A DNA stretch of 64,000 nt from positions 1 through 64,000 of the forward strand of contig JBEKRV010000015.1 in NCBI GenBank assembly GCA_049517675.1, written 5' to 3'. Positions 36,770 through 44,268 of this stretch are shown here, piece after piece. A model generated the notes under the pieces. That model ran no database searches, was not told where the DNA came from, and saw only the letters and a program-made list of their open reading frames with translations. The stretch's first letter is position 1; each line of letters starts with the position of its first letter. This stretch comes from Bog-756 sp049517675. Lineage in GTDB: Bacteria; Actinomycetota; Acidimicrobiia; Acidimicrobiales; RAAP-2. The translations under genes and the position numbers were made by a program.

Positions 36770-38101
36770 ATGAGTGCCGATCCCCCGTCCGTGGACGCCG
36801 TCGACCCCTGGGTGGCCAGGGACGCCGCCGTGGTGTGGCACGGGTTCACCCAGATGGCCGCCTATCCGGGGAACACGCCGGTCACCGTCGAGCGGGCCGA
36901 GGGGCGGGAGCTCATCGACGTCCACGGCAACCGCTACTTCGACGCCATCTCCTCGCTGTGGGTGACCACCCTCGGCCACCGGGTGCCCGAGCTCGACGCA
37001 GCCGTCGCCGATCAACTGGGGCGTGTGGCCCACGCCACCCTCCTCGGGAACGGCAGCCGGGCCGTCATCGAGTTCGCCGAGGCGCTGGCCGCGGTGGTCC
37101 CGGTGGACGGGGCGCACATCGCGTTCGCATCCGACGGCGCCGTCGCGGTGGAGCAGGCCCTCAAGATCGCGTTCCAGTACTGGGTCAACCGCTCGGAGCC
37201 GGGACACACCGGGTTCCTGGCCCTTTCCGACGCGTACCACGGGGACACCGTCGGGGCCCTCTCCGTCGGCGGCGGCGGGTTCGGGACCACCGTCTTCGAC
37301 CCGCTCCGGTTCCCGGTGGTGCGCACACCGGGGTACGCCACCGCGGACTGGGCGGCCAAGGCGGTGGCGGCCGTGGGTGCCCACGCCGACTCGCTGGCCG
37401 CCATGATCATCGAACCCCTGGTGCAGGGCGCCTCGGGCATCCTGGTGGCCGATCCGGCCGACCTGGCCCTGGTCGGGCGGGCCTGCCGGGAGCACGGGGT
37501 CCTGCTGATCTGCGACGAGGTGGCGACCGGGTTCGGGCGCACGGGGCGCCTCTTCGCCTCCGAGTGGGCCGGTCCCGAATTCCGTCCCGACATCATGTGC
37601 CTGGGCAAGGGGATCAGCGGCGGGTACCTTCCGCTGTCGGCCACCGTCGCCTCGGAGCGGGTGTTCGGGGCGTTCGACGGCGAGGACCTCGGGACCACGA
37701 CCTTCTACCACGGCCACTCCTACGGGGGGAACGCACTGGCCTGCGCGGTGGCCCTCCGCCACCTGCAGCTGCTGGGTGAGTGGGAGGTCCTCGACCACGT
37801 GGCCGCGGTGTCCGACCACCTGGAGGGTCGCCTGGCCGATTCGATCGCCGGACTCGACGGGGTGGCAGCAGTACGCCAGCGGGGGCTCATGGTCGGTGTC
37901 GAGCTGGCCCCACCCGTCGGGGCGACCCGCTGGGGACGGCGGGTCTGCGCCGCAGCCGTCCGACGGGGCGTGCTGCTCCGTCCCCTCGGTGACGTGGTCG
38001 TCATCATGCCGCCGCTGACCAGTACCTCCGGCGAGTTGGACCGGGTGGTCGACGTGCTGGCCGAGTGCATCGGCGAGGTGTGGACCGAGGACGCGCCGTG
38101 A
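36770..38101 (+). CDS. bioA: Adenosylmethionine-8-amino-7-oxononanoate aminotransferase
   Basis: A 443-residue PLP enzyme of class III transaminases that makes 7,8-diaminononanoate using SAM as amino donor. AISSLWVTTLGHR, FASDGAVAVEQALKIAFQYW and LALSDAYHGDTVGALSVGG are BioA motifs; LLICDEVATGFGRTG carries the PLP-binding Asp; CLGKGISGGYLPLS carries the Schiff-base Lys; YHGHSYGGNALACAVA follows. An AAGACT hexamer, a poor -10, lies 8 nt before ATG 36770. The stop overlaps bioF (GTGA), starting a bioA-bioF-bioD operon. Confidence 0.94.
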   Translation: MSADPPSVDAVDPWVARDAAVVWHGFTQMAAYPGNTPVTVERAEGRELIDVHGNRYFDAISSLWVTTLGHRVPELDAAVADQLGRVAHATLLGNGSRAVIEFAEALAAVVPVDGAHIAFASDGAVAVEQALKIAFQYWVNRSEPGHTGFLALSDAYHGDTVGALSVGGGGFGTTVFDPLRFPVVRTPGYATADWAAKAVAAVGAHADSLAAMIIEPLVQGASGILVADPADLALVGRACREHGVLLICDEVATGFGRTGRLFASEWAGPEFRPDIMCLGKGISGGYLPLSATVASERVFGAFDGEDLGTTTFYHGHSYGGNALACAVALRHLQLLGEWEVLDHVAAVSDHLEGRLADSIAGLDGVAAVRQRGLMVGVELAPPVGATRWGRRVCAAAVRRGVLLRPLGDVVVIMPPLTSTSGELDRVVDVLAECIGEVWTEDAP

Positions 38102-39288
38102 CCGAAGGCGGTGCGACGGCATGGGAGTCGTGGGTCGACGACGCGTGCACGAGGGTGGCGACGGCCGGACGGTGGCGGGCCCCGCGGATGTTCGACGCCC
38201 GGGGCCACGACGGACTGCTCGGCCCCGACCCGAGCCCCGCCCGGACGGTGGTCTCCTTCGCCTCCAACGACTACCTGGGCCTGGCCACCCACCCGGCCGT
38301 GGTCGCCGCGGCCCACGATGCTCTCGACCGCTGGGGCGCCGGATCGGGAGCGTCGCGGCTGGTGACCGGGTCCCGTCCGGTGCACCACGACCTCGAGGCG
38401 GCCCTGGCCGAGTGGAAGGGCGCCGAGGCGGCTGTCGTCCTCCCTACCGGTTTCGCGGCCAACCTGTCGGTGCTGTCGGTCTTCGCCTCGGACGGGGCGG
38501 TCGTCCACTCCGACGAGCTCAACCACGCGTCGATCATCGACGGGTGCCGCCTCGCCCGGGCAGAAGTCAGGATCTACCCGCACGGCGACCTCGATCGGCT
38601 GGACGCCTCGCTGGCCTCGGTGGCCGGACGGTCGATCGTGGTGTCGGACACCGTGTTCTCCATGGACGGGGACATCGCCGACCTCGACGGACTGGTGGCG
38701 GTGGCCCGACGGCACGGGGCGTTGCTCGTCCTCGACGAGGCCCACGCCGTCCTCGGGCCCGACCTCGGGTGTGTGCCCGGGGTCGACGTGCTGCGGGTGG
38801 GGACCCTGTCCAAGACCCTCGGCTCCCTCGGCGGGTTCGTGGCCGGCCCCCGACGGTTCGTCGACCTCCTCGTCAACCGGGCCCGGCCCTACATCTTCAC
38901 GACCGCCCCGACGCCGTCGGACGCCGGTGCGGCCCTGGCCGCCGTCGGCGTCCTGCGCTCGGCCGAAGGTGCCGAACTGCGTGACCGGCTCGGCCGACTC
39001 GTGGATCGGGTCGCCGACGGGATCGGTGCGCACGCCCACCCGTCGCCGATCGTCCCGATGGTGATCGGGCCGGAGGACGACGCGGTCGCCGCTTCGGCCG
39101 CGCTCCTCGAGCAGGGCCTGTGGGTCCCGGCCATCCGTCCCCCGACCGTCCCCGCGGGCACCTCGAGGCTGCGGGTCACGCTCTCGGCCACCCACACCGA
39201 CGAACAGGTGGGCCGACTGGTCTCGGCCCTCGCAGGCCTTCCCGGCGCCGCGTCCCGACGCGCCAGGGGCGTGGGCAGTGCGGCCTGA
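38098..39288 (+). CDS. bioF: 8-amino-7-oxononanoate synthase
   Basis: A 396-residue alpha-oxoamine synthase condensing a pimeloyl thioester with alanine. SFASNDYLGLATHP, GAGSGASRLVTGSRPVHHDLE in parts, SDELNHASIIDGCRLA, SDTVFSMDGDIADLDGL and LDEAHAVLGP are family motifs; the PLP lysine is in GTLSKTLGSLGGF. GTG 38098 overlaps bioA by 4 bp, and bioD overlaps its 3' end by 11 bp. Confidence 0.94.
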   Translation: MTEGGATAWESWVDDACTRVATAGRWRAPRMFDARGHDGLLGPDPSPARTVVSFASNDYLGLATHPAVVAAAHDALDRWGAGSGASRLVTGSRPVHHDLEAALAEWKGAEAAVVLPTGFAANLSVLSVFASDGAVVHSDELNHASIIDGCRLARAEVRIYPHGDLDRLDASLASVAGRSIVVSDTVFSMDGDIADLDGLVAVARRHGALLVLDEAHAVLGPDLGCVPGVDVLRVGTLSKTLGSLGGFVAGPRRFVDLLVNRARPYIFTTAPTPSDAGAALAAVGVLRSAEGAELRDRLGRLVDRVADGIGAHAHPSPIVPMVIGPEDDAVAASAALLEQGLWVPAIRPPTVPAGTSRLRVTLSATHTDEQVGRLVSALAGLPGAASRRARGVGSAA

Positions 39289-39958
39289 GCGGGTGGTGCT
39301 GGTGTGCGGCACCGGGACCGAGGTCGGAAAGACCTGGGTGGCCGCCCGGCTGCTCGCCGAGCTGCGCGGGCGCGGGCTCGCGGTGGCGGCCCGCAAGCCC
39401 GCCCAGTCGTTCGACATCGACACCCGAGGGGCCAGCCTGGGCGGCGCCACGGATGCGGAGGTCCTGGGGGCCGCCACCGGTGAGCCCCCGGGCACGGTCT
39501 GCCACGCCTCGCGCTCGTACCACCGGGCCATGGCCCCACCGATCGCCGCCGCGGTCCTCGGCCTGCCGGCCTTCAGCGTCGCCGATCTCGTGGGGGAGCT
39601 GTGCTGGCCGACCGACGGGGCCGACGTCGGCCTGGTGGAGACGGCGGGAGGGGTGCGCTCCCCCCAGGCCGACGATGGTGACGTGTGCGACATGATCGGG
39701 GCGGTGGGGCCCGACGTGGTCGTCCTGGTGGCGGACGCCGGACTCGGGACGATCAACAACACCCGACTGTCGATGGGTGCTCTGGCCACCGCGCCCGGTG
39801 GCCCCGACCTCGCGGTCGTGGTCGTCCTGAACCGCTACGACGGGCACCACGAGATCCACCTTCGCAACCGCGCCTGGCTGACCGAACGGGACCGCTACCG
39901 GGTCGTGACGCTGCCCGGCGAGGAGCCCGCCCTGGCGGACCTGGTGGCGGGCGCCTGA
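39278..39958 (+). CDS. bioD: Dethiobiotin synthetase
   Basis: A 226-residue ATP-dependent carboxylase closing the ureido ring. VCGTGTEVGKTWVAARLL is the P-loop, RKPAQSFDIDT the substrate lysine region, VETAGGVRSPQADDGD the diaminononanoate site, and VVLNRYDG a nucleotide-site segment. The P-loop is CGTGTEVGKT, as in BioD. GTG 39278 lies within the bioF end. bioB is not here but at 53.6 kb. Confidence 0.92.
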   Translation: MRPERVVLVCGTGTEVGKTWVAARLLAELRGRGLAVAARKPAQSFDIDTRGASLGGATDAEVLGAATGEPPGTVCHASRSYHRAMAPPIAAAVLGLPAFSVADLVGELCWPTDGADVGLVETAGGVRSPQADDGDVCDMIGAVGPDVVVLVADAGLGTINNTRLSMGALATAPGGPDLAVVVVLNRYDGHHEIHLRNRAWLTERDRYRVVTLPGEEPALADLVAGA

Positions 39959-40012
39959 TCCCACCCCGGGCGTGTCCGCCGGTCGCCGTGGCCGACGGGC
40001 GGGGTCGTCGGC

Positions 40013-40888
40013 TCAGCCGCCCATGCCCGACGCCGCCACCACCTGGCGCGACCAGGGTCGGGCCAGGCCCCGGAGGGTGTCGCACCCGTCCTCGCCGATG
40101 GCCTCGTAGGGGGCGACCGAGAGCCGGTCGGTGGCCTCCTCGATGGCCTGGCGCACGGCGGCGCCCTCCTCGCTGAGCACCAGGTGCTCGGCCGACCCCG
40201 CGGGCCGGACCCAACGGCGCTCGCGCAGTCGTTCGGTGGCCGAGGCCCACTCCTCGTCGGTCCAGCCACGGGTGGAACGCAGGAAGCTGACCGGGAGCTC
40301 CCCGGTGGCCTCGTGCATCACCAGTGCCTCGAGACCGTCGAGACCGTGCTCGAGGAGCAGGGCGATGTGGCCGTCACCCCGGAACTCCCGGAGCAGGGTC
40401 TGGGCGTGCCACAGCACCTCGAGCGGCTCCTCGGGCCAGTCCAGGCCGGCGTGGCCGGCGAAGAGCGGTCGACCCTCCATGTGCTCGCAGGCACGCAGCG
40501 CGGCTCGCCGGGCCAGCCCGGCCGCGGTGGCCAGCTCGGGCGAACCGGACGCGGCGCCGAGCATCCGGCGCAGCGCCGACCCGGCGGCGGCGGTGCGGGC
40601 CGCCAGCACCGCCGCAGGGGTCGTGGCCTCCCACACCCCTTCCATCGACCGGTGCACGAGGGACGGTTGGAAGTTGTAGAACGTGGCGACCACGGTCCCG
40701 GCGGACACCGCGCCCATGGGCGCCGAGCGGGAGGCGAAGTAGCCGGCCTGTCCCACCAGGCCGAGCGCACGGTAGGACGCATCGGACTCGGGGGCGAAGT
40801 AGACCATGCCGTGCAGCGGCTCGACGGTCCGCCAGGTCTTCCTGGCGGTGACCGGCGAGACGGGGGACGGGGACGGGTCGGGGGTCAT
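40013..40888 (-). CDS. SCO6745 family protein
   Basis: A 291-residue protein matching the actinobacterial SCO6745 family: ARKTWRTVEPLHGMVYFAPE, YFASRSAPMGAVSAGTVVATFYNF, LLEHGLDGLEALVMHEATGE (in part), and the C-terminal TRGWTDEEWASATERL with a winged-helix-like end. The role is unknown. The last 90 residues look like a MarR-type winged helix, so DNA binding is possible. ATG 40888 is preferred to an ATG at 40948 because the conserved region starts soon after it, although a TACCGT only 4 nt upstream leaves the start uncertain. Confidence 0.75.
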   Translation of the reverse strand: MTPDPSPSPVSPVTARKTWRTVEPLHGMVYFAPESDASYRALGLVGQAGYFASRSAPMGAVSAGTVVATFYNFQPSLVHRSMEGVWEATTPAAVLAARTAAAGSALRRMLGAASGSPELATAAGLARRAALRACEHMEGRPLFAGHAGLDWPEEPLEVLWHAQTLLREFRGDGHIALLLEHGLDGLEALVMHEATGELPVSFLRSTRGWTDEEWASATERLRERRWVRPAGSAEHLVLSEEGAAVRQAIEEATDRLSVAPYEAIGEDGCDTLRGLARPWSRQVVAASGMGG

Positions 40889-40989
40889 GGACCACGGTAT
40901 CCGCCGCCGGTCGGTCCACGGGCGTGGAGGGCCTTCCAGGGCGTCCACCGGATCGGGCCCGGGGGACGGGCACCGAAGAGCGGTCCCGT

Positions 40990-40995
40990 ATAGTG
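40990..40995 (+). promoter_or_regulatory. -10 box of the NfeD-like gene
   Basis: TATAGT, a near-consensus -10 box, predicts a start near 41002 and a leader of about 87 nt. The 40889-41088 gap shows nothing else clear. Confidence 0.45.
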
Positions 40996-41088
40996 CAGTG
41001 GAGTGGTCGAGACGCCGACGTCCCCGGGAGACGCAGGTCCGTCGGGTCCCAGACCAGGTGAACGTAGAGCAGGAATCAGGAGTCGGCG

Positions 41089-41301
41089 ATGTTGAACGGT
41101 GTCCCTGGCATGGTGGGCGAGACCGCGGTGGTCACCAAGGAGCTGTCGGCGACACATTCGCCCGGGTCGGTCCTGGCCCGAGGCGAGGAGTGGTTCGCCA
41201 GGCCGCTGTTCCCGGGGACGGTCATCGCCCCCGGGACGACCGTGGTGGTGGCCGACGTCGAGCGGGGGCTGCTCGTCTGCTACCCGGCGAACGACTCCTG
41301 A
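41089..41301 (+). CDS. Small NfeD-like OB-fold protein
   Basis: A 70-residue protein. GMVGETAVVTKELSATHSPG and GTVIAPGTTVVVADVERGLLVCYP have the beta-strand pattern of the C-terminal OB domain of NfeD. There is no membrane helix, unlike full NfeD. NfeD partners SPFH proteins in membrane microdomains, and an SPFH gene follows 160 bp downstream, which supports the call. CAGGAG 7 nt before ATG 41089 sets the start. Confidence 0.65.
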   Translation: MLNGVPGMVGETAVVTKELSATHSPGSVLARGEEWFARPLFPGTVIAPGTTVVVADVERGLLVCYPANDS

Positions 41302-41434
41302 CGGGACACCTGGCCGGTCCGACGAGGCTGGCGGGCGACCGGGACCGGGCCTCCACGGAGTCGGGACGGGGCGCCCGGGTGAGGCGGCGGGGCGGCAGCC
41401 GGAACGACGCCGCATATCGGTGGCCGGCGGTGCC

Positions 41435-41440
41435 TAAGGT
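41435..41440 (+). promoter_or_regulatory. -10 box of the SPFH gene
   Basis: TAAGGT, with the transcript predicted from near 41447, just before the GGGAGG ribosome site at 41446-41451. The 5' end would clip that site by a base or two, so the exact start needs mapping. Confidence 0.35.
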
Positions 41441-41460
41441 GTGACCGGGAGGTGGTCGCG

Positions 41461-42450
41461 ATGATCATCGGTTCGGTGGGGTTCGACGTCGGCGTGGCGG
41501 TGGTGGGCTTCTTCGTCTTCGCCTTCATCGTCCTCTTCTTCAAGTCGTCCTTCAAGGTCGTCCAGCAGGGTTGCGTCGGTGTGGTCAAGCGGTTCGGCGA
41601 GTTCAGGACCATCAAGCAACCGGGGCTCCACGTACTGATGCCCATGGCCGACCGGATGGACAAGGTGGACATCCGGGAGTTCCCCCGCACCGGTGACCAG
41701 CAGGCCGTGATCACCAAGGACAACGTGTCCCTGTGGGTGAGTGCCACGATCTTCTGCCAGGTGACCGATGTGAAGCTCGCCCTCTTCGAGGTGAACGACT
41801 TCGGCCTGGCCATCGACCAGATGGCCCGGACCGCGCTGCGTGCCGTGTTCGGGGAGCTCACCCTCGACGAGTCGCTGTCGGAGCGCGAGACGATCAATTC
41901 GAAGATGCAGGACCACATGGCCGAAGCCACCCTCAAGTGGGGGGTCCGCCTCAACCGGATCGAGATCCTGGACATCACCCCGCCGACCAACGTCCTCCAG
42001 GCCATGTCCGAACAGAAGGAGGCCGAGCAGCACAAGCGGGCGGCGATCCTGAAGTCCGAAGGCGAGCAGCAGGCGGCCATCAACAGTGCCCAGGGCCGCA
42101 AGCAGGCCAACGTGCTCGAGGCCGAGGGTCAGAAGCAGGCGTCGATCCTTGCCGCCGAGGCCCAGAAGCAGGTCCTCGAGCTGCGTGCCGACGGTGAGAA
42201 GCGGGCGGCACAGCTCCGGGGCGAGGGCGAGGCGGCGGCGCTCAATGCCATCGACATGGTGGGGATCAAGCCGAACACGCTGGCCGTCATGCAGTTGCGG
42301 GCGCTCCAGGCGGTGGCCACCTCACCCAACGCCAAGGTCGTCGTCCCCTACGAGGCGGCCGGCCTGGTGGGTGCGGCCTCGGTGCTGGTGGACGCCATGA
42401 AGGATGCCGGGGCCGTCCCGGACGCGGCGCCGGGTGCTCCGCCGAAGTAG
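41461..42450 (+). CDS. SPFH/band 7 protein (stomatin/flotillin-like)
   Basis: A 329-residue membrane-anchored scaffold protein. One N-terminal helix (about residues 9-28, VAVVGFFVFAFIVLFF) is followed by the SPFH domain from VVQQGCVGVVKRFGEF through DKVDIREFPRTGDQ, ARTALRAVFGELTLDESLSERE (in part) and RIEILDITPP. From residue 185 a long Ala/Glu/Gln/Lys coiled coil (repeats such as EGQKQASILAAEAQKQ) leads to a Pro-rich end. It probably organises a membrane microdomain with the NfeD-like protein. ATG 41461 is chosen over GTG 41452 because GGGAGG directly precedes the GTG. Confidence 0.92.
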   Translation: MIIGSVGFDVGVAVVGFFVFAFIVLFFKSSFKVVQQGCVGVVKRFGEFRTIKQPGLHVLMPMADRMDKVDIREFPRTGDQQAVITKDNVSLWVSATIFCQVTDVKLALFEVNDFGLAIDQMARTALRAVFGELTLDESLSERETINSKMQDHMAEATLKWGVRLNRIEILDITPPTNVLQAMSEQKEAEQHKRAAILKSEGEQQAAINSAQGRKQANVLEAEGQKQASILAAEAQKQVLELRADGEKRAAQLRGEGEAAALNAIDMVGIKPNTLAVMQLRALQAVATSPNAKVVVPYEAAGLVGAASVLVDAMKDAGAVPDAAPGAPPK

Positions 42451-42529
42451 GCCCGTCGGTCCGTGGCCGGATCCGGCACGGGCGTCCGTCGCACCCCGTG
42501 TTTCGGTACCGGAGCCGGGAACCACCGCA

Positions 42530-42535
42530 TAGGAT
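42530..42535 (+). promoter_or_regulatory. Candidate -10 box of the response regulator region
   Basis: TAGGAT predicts a start near 42542, about 260 nt before the regulator gene. The 42451-42800 stretch otherwise holds only the small frame described next. Confidence 0.35.
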
Positions 42536-42613
42536 CGTCGGGAACGGCGAGGTCTTCCCTGCACGCTCGAGATGCCGCCCGGACTCTCGGGGCCTGTGGG
42601 CTCGGGAGAGAGC

Positions 42614-42808
42614 ATGGTTCCTTCGAGTGGAGAGTTCGGTGCGCCCCCTGCGTCGGCCTCCGACGGCGCCGTCGCCGGTCCGGCCGAAGCAGCCGCGAGG
42701 AGCGCCGACGCCGACGGACGGGCCCATCGGGCGCCGGAGCCCCCGGGGGGTGACCTGGTGGCTCAGCCGATCCGGGCGCGGGCCGGGTGCGGGCCACCCT
42801 GTGGCTGA
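42614..42808 (+). CDS. Possible 64-codon upstream frame
   Basis: ATG 42614 is preceded by GGGAGAG at a workable distance. The product is Ala/Pro/Arg-rich with no recognisable domain, and its TGA overlaps the response regulator GTG by 8 bp. It could be a small translated frame that couples to the regulator, or simply GC-rich open sequence. Confidence 0.3.
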   Translation: MVPSSGEFGAPPASASDGAVAGPAEAAARSADADGRAHRAPEPPGGDLVAQPIRARAGCGPPCG

Positions 42809-43463
42809 CGACGCCGGCCGTGCGGTGAAGGTGCTCGTGGTGGACGACCACGAGATGTTCTCGCAGAGTCTCGCCCGGCTCCTCTCGATCGAAGACGACA
42901 TCACCGTCGTCGGGACGGCGACCACAGGGCCGATCGCACTCGAGATGGTGGCGGAGCTCCATCCGCACGTCGTGCTGGTCGACTATCAACTACCCGGTCA
43001 GAACGGCGTCTCCGTGGTGGCCGAGATCAAGCGACTGCATCCCCAGGTGATGGCCGTCATGGTCACCGGGCTGTCCGACGAACGGATCCTGCGCGCCGCG
43101 GTCGAAGCCGGATGCTCCGGCTTTCTCACCAAGGACCAGACGGCGGACAGCGTCGCGGACGCGGTACGTTCGGCGGCGGCCGGCGAAGCGGTCATCTCGC
43201 CGTCACTGCTCGGCCGCCTGCTGCCCACGCTCGGTCGCGGCAACCGCGACCTCGGGTACGACCTCACCGAGCGTGAGCGGGAGGTACTGGTCCTGCTGTC
43301 GAACGGCCTGAGCAACAAGGCCATCGCCACCGAACTGCACCTGAGCGTCAACACCATACGGAATTACGTGCAGTCGATCCTCACCAAGCTGAACGTGCAC
43401 TCGAAGCTGGAAGCGGTGTCGACCGGCGTCAAGGCCGGGATCATCGACTACCCGTCGTCCTGA
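42801..43463 (+). CDS. NarL/LuxR-type response regulator
   Basis: A 220-residue two-domain regulator. Receiver: VKVLVVDDHEMFSQSLARLL with the acidic pair, phosphoacceptor Asp in HVVLVDYQLPGQNGVSV, Thr in VMVTGLSDE and Lys in GFLTKDQTADS. DNA-binding domain: LTEREREVLVLLSNGLSNKAIATEL then HLSVNTIRNYVQSILTKLNVHSK. No histidine kinase gene is adjacent, so it is an orphan in this window. GTG 42801 is a judgement; GTG 42825 is possible. Its 3' end overlaps the convergent unknown gene by 16 bp. Confidence 0.9.
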   Translation: MADDAGRAVKVLVVDDHEMFSQSLARLLSIEDDITVVGTATTGPIALEMVAELHPHVVLVDYQLPGQNGVSVVAEIKRLHPQVMAVMVTGLSDERILRAAVEAGCSGFLTKDQTADSVADAVRSAAAGEAVISPSLLGRLLPTLGRGNRDLGYDLTEREREVLVLLSNGLSNKAIATELHLSVNTIRNYVQSILTKLNVHSKLEAVSTGVKAGIIDYPSS

Positions 43464-43891
43464 TCGCTCGAGGAGACCGCCTTCGACATCAGGGTCAGGA
43501 GGACGTAGAGGGTCGACCGATTCCGCTCGGGCGTACCCCCCGTCGTCGATCCGTCGAGGGCAAGCATGCAGCTGTCGTCCAGCTGCCGGATGACGAAGCG
43601 TCCGTGGAACCGGCTGAAGACCCCGTCGTCACTGTGGGGCCACCAGATGAACGGCACGGAGATCTCGGGGCCGGCCTCCGCCGTCGGTCCGAGGCGGTAC
43701 CAGGGCACGGCCGTCGAGCCGTTGCCGCCACGCGTGGCCGCGCCCGGCAGCAGCGACAGCTGGAGGAAGGAGCGCAGCCAGGTGGCCGGTCGATGCTCCA
43801 GCAGGCCGACCACGGTTGCCGCCCCGGTGTCCGCCCGCTCTTCGATCCGGATGGTGTCGATGACCCTCGACCTTTCTGGCAGCTGTTGCAC
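43448..43891 (-). CDS. Conserved-looking hypothetical protein
   Basis: A 147-residue protein from GTG 43891; an ATG at 44038 would give 196 residues with an Arg/Pro/Gly-rich, less natural start. VIDTIRIEERADTGAATVVG, WLRSFLQLSLLPG, ISVPFIWWPHSDDGVFSRFHG (in part) and GRFVIRQLDDSCMLALDG suggest a mostly beta fold of the SRPBCC type, but I cannot assign a family. It lies between the response regulator and the GGDEF-EAL gene, divergent from the latter, so it may share their regulation. Confidence 0.55.
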   Translation of the reverse strand: MQQLPERSRVIDTIRIEERADTGAATVVGLLEHRPATWLRSFLQLSLLPGAATRGGNGSTAVPWYRLGPTAEAGPEISVPFIWWPHSDDGVFSRFHGRFVIRQLDDSCMLALDGSTTGGTPERNRSTLYVLLTLMSKAVSSSDQDDG

Positions 43892-44268
43892 CCATCCTGA
43901 GCCACGAGGTCGGGGCGGGCCAGATGTGGTTGGCCCGAATCGGTAGATGCAGTCGCGTCCCCGGCAACCCGCCCGACGGGGTCGACCGGAGTCGCCCGCA
44001 GCCGGATCTGGCGCGTTCGGACCGTGTGGAGAGGTCACTACGCACCGGGGGACGAGACGCGAGTGCCACTGGACATTCGACGTACCTGCGTCTACACGGG
44101 CGCCACCACTCCTGTTCTACTGGGTTACATGGCAGCGAGGGGCACGAGCACGACGACGGCGACCGCGCCCGTCATCGGGGACGGTCGGTGTCGTCGCACC
44201 CGGCAGTTCACGGTCCGGACCGTCCCACGTGCCGGATCGTCGAGGAGGCCGAACCGGGAGGCCGCCCG
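43892..44268. other. Divergent intergenic region
   Basis: No convincing gene. The stretch separates the unknown minus-strand gene from the GGDEF-EAL gene and must hold their promoters; no clean -35/-10 pair was found. GGGAGG at 44256-44261 is the ribosome site of the downstream gene. Confidence 0.5.
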
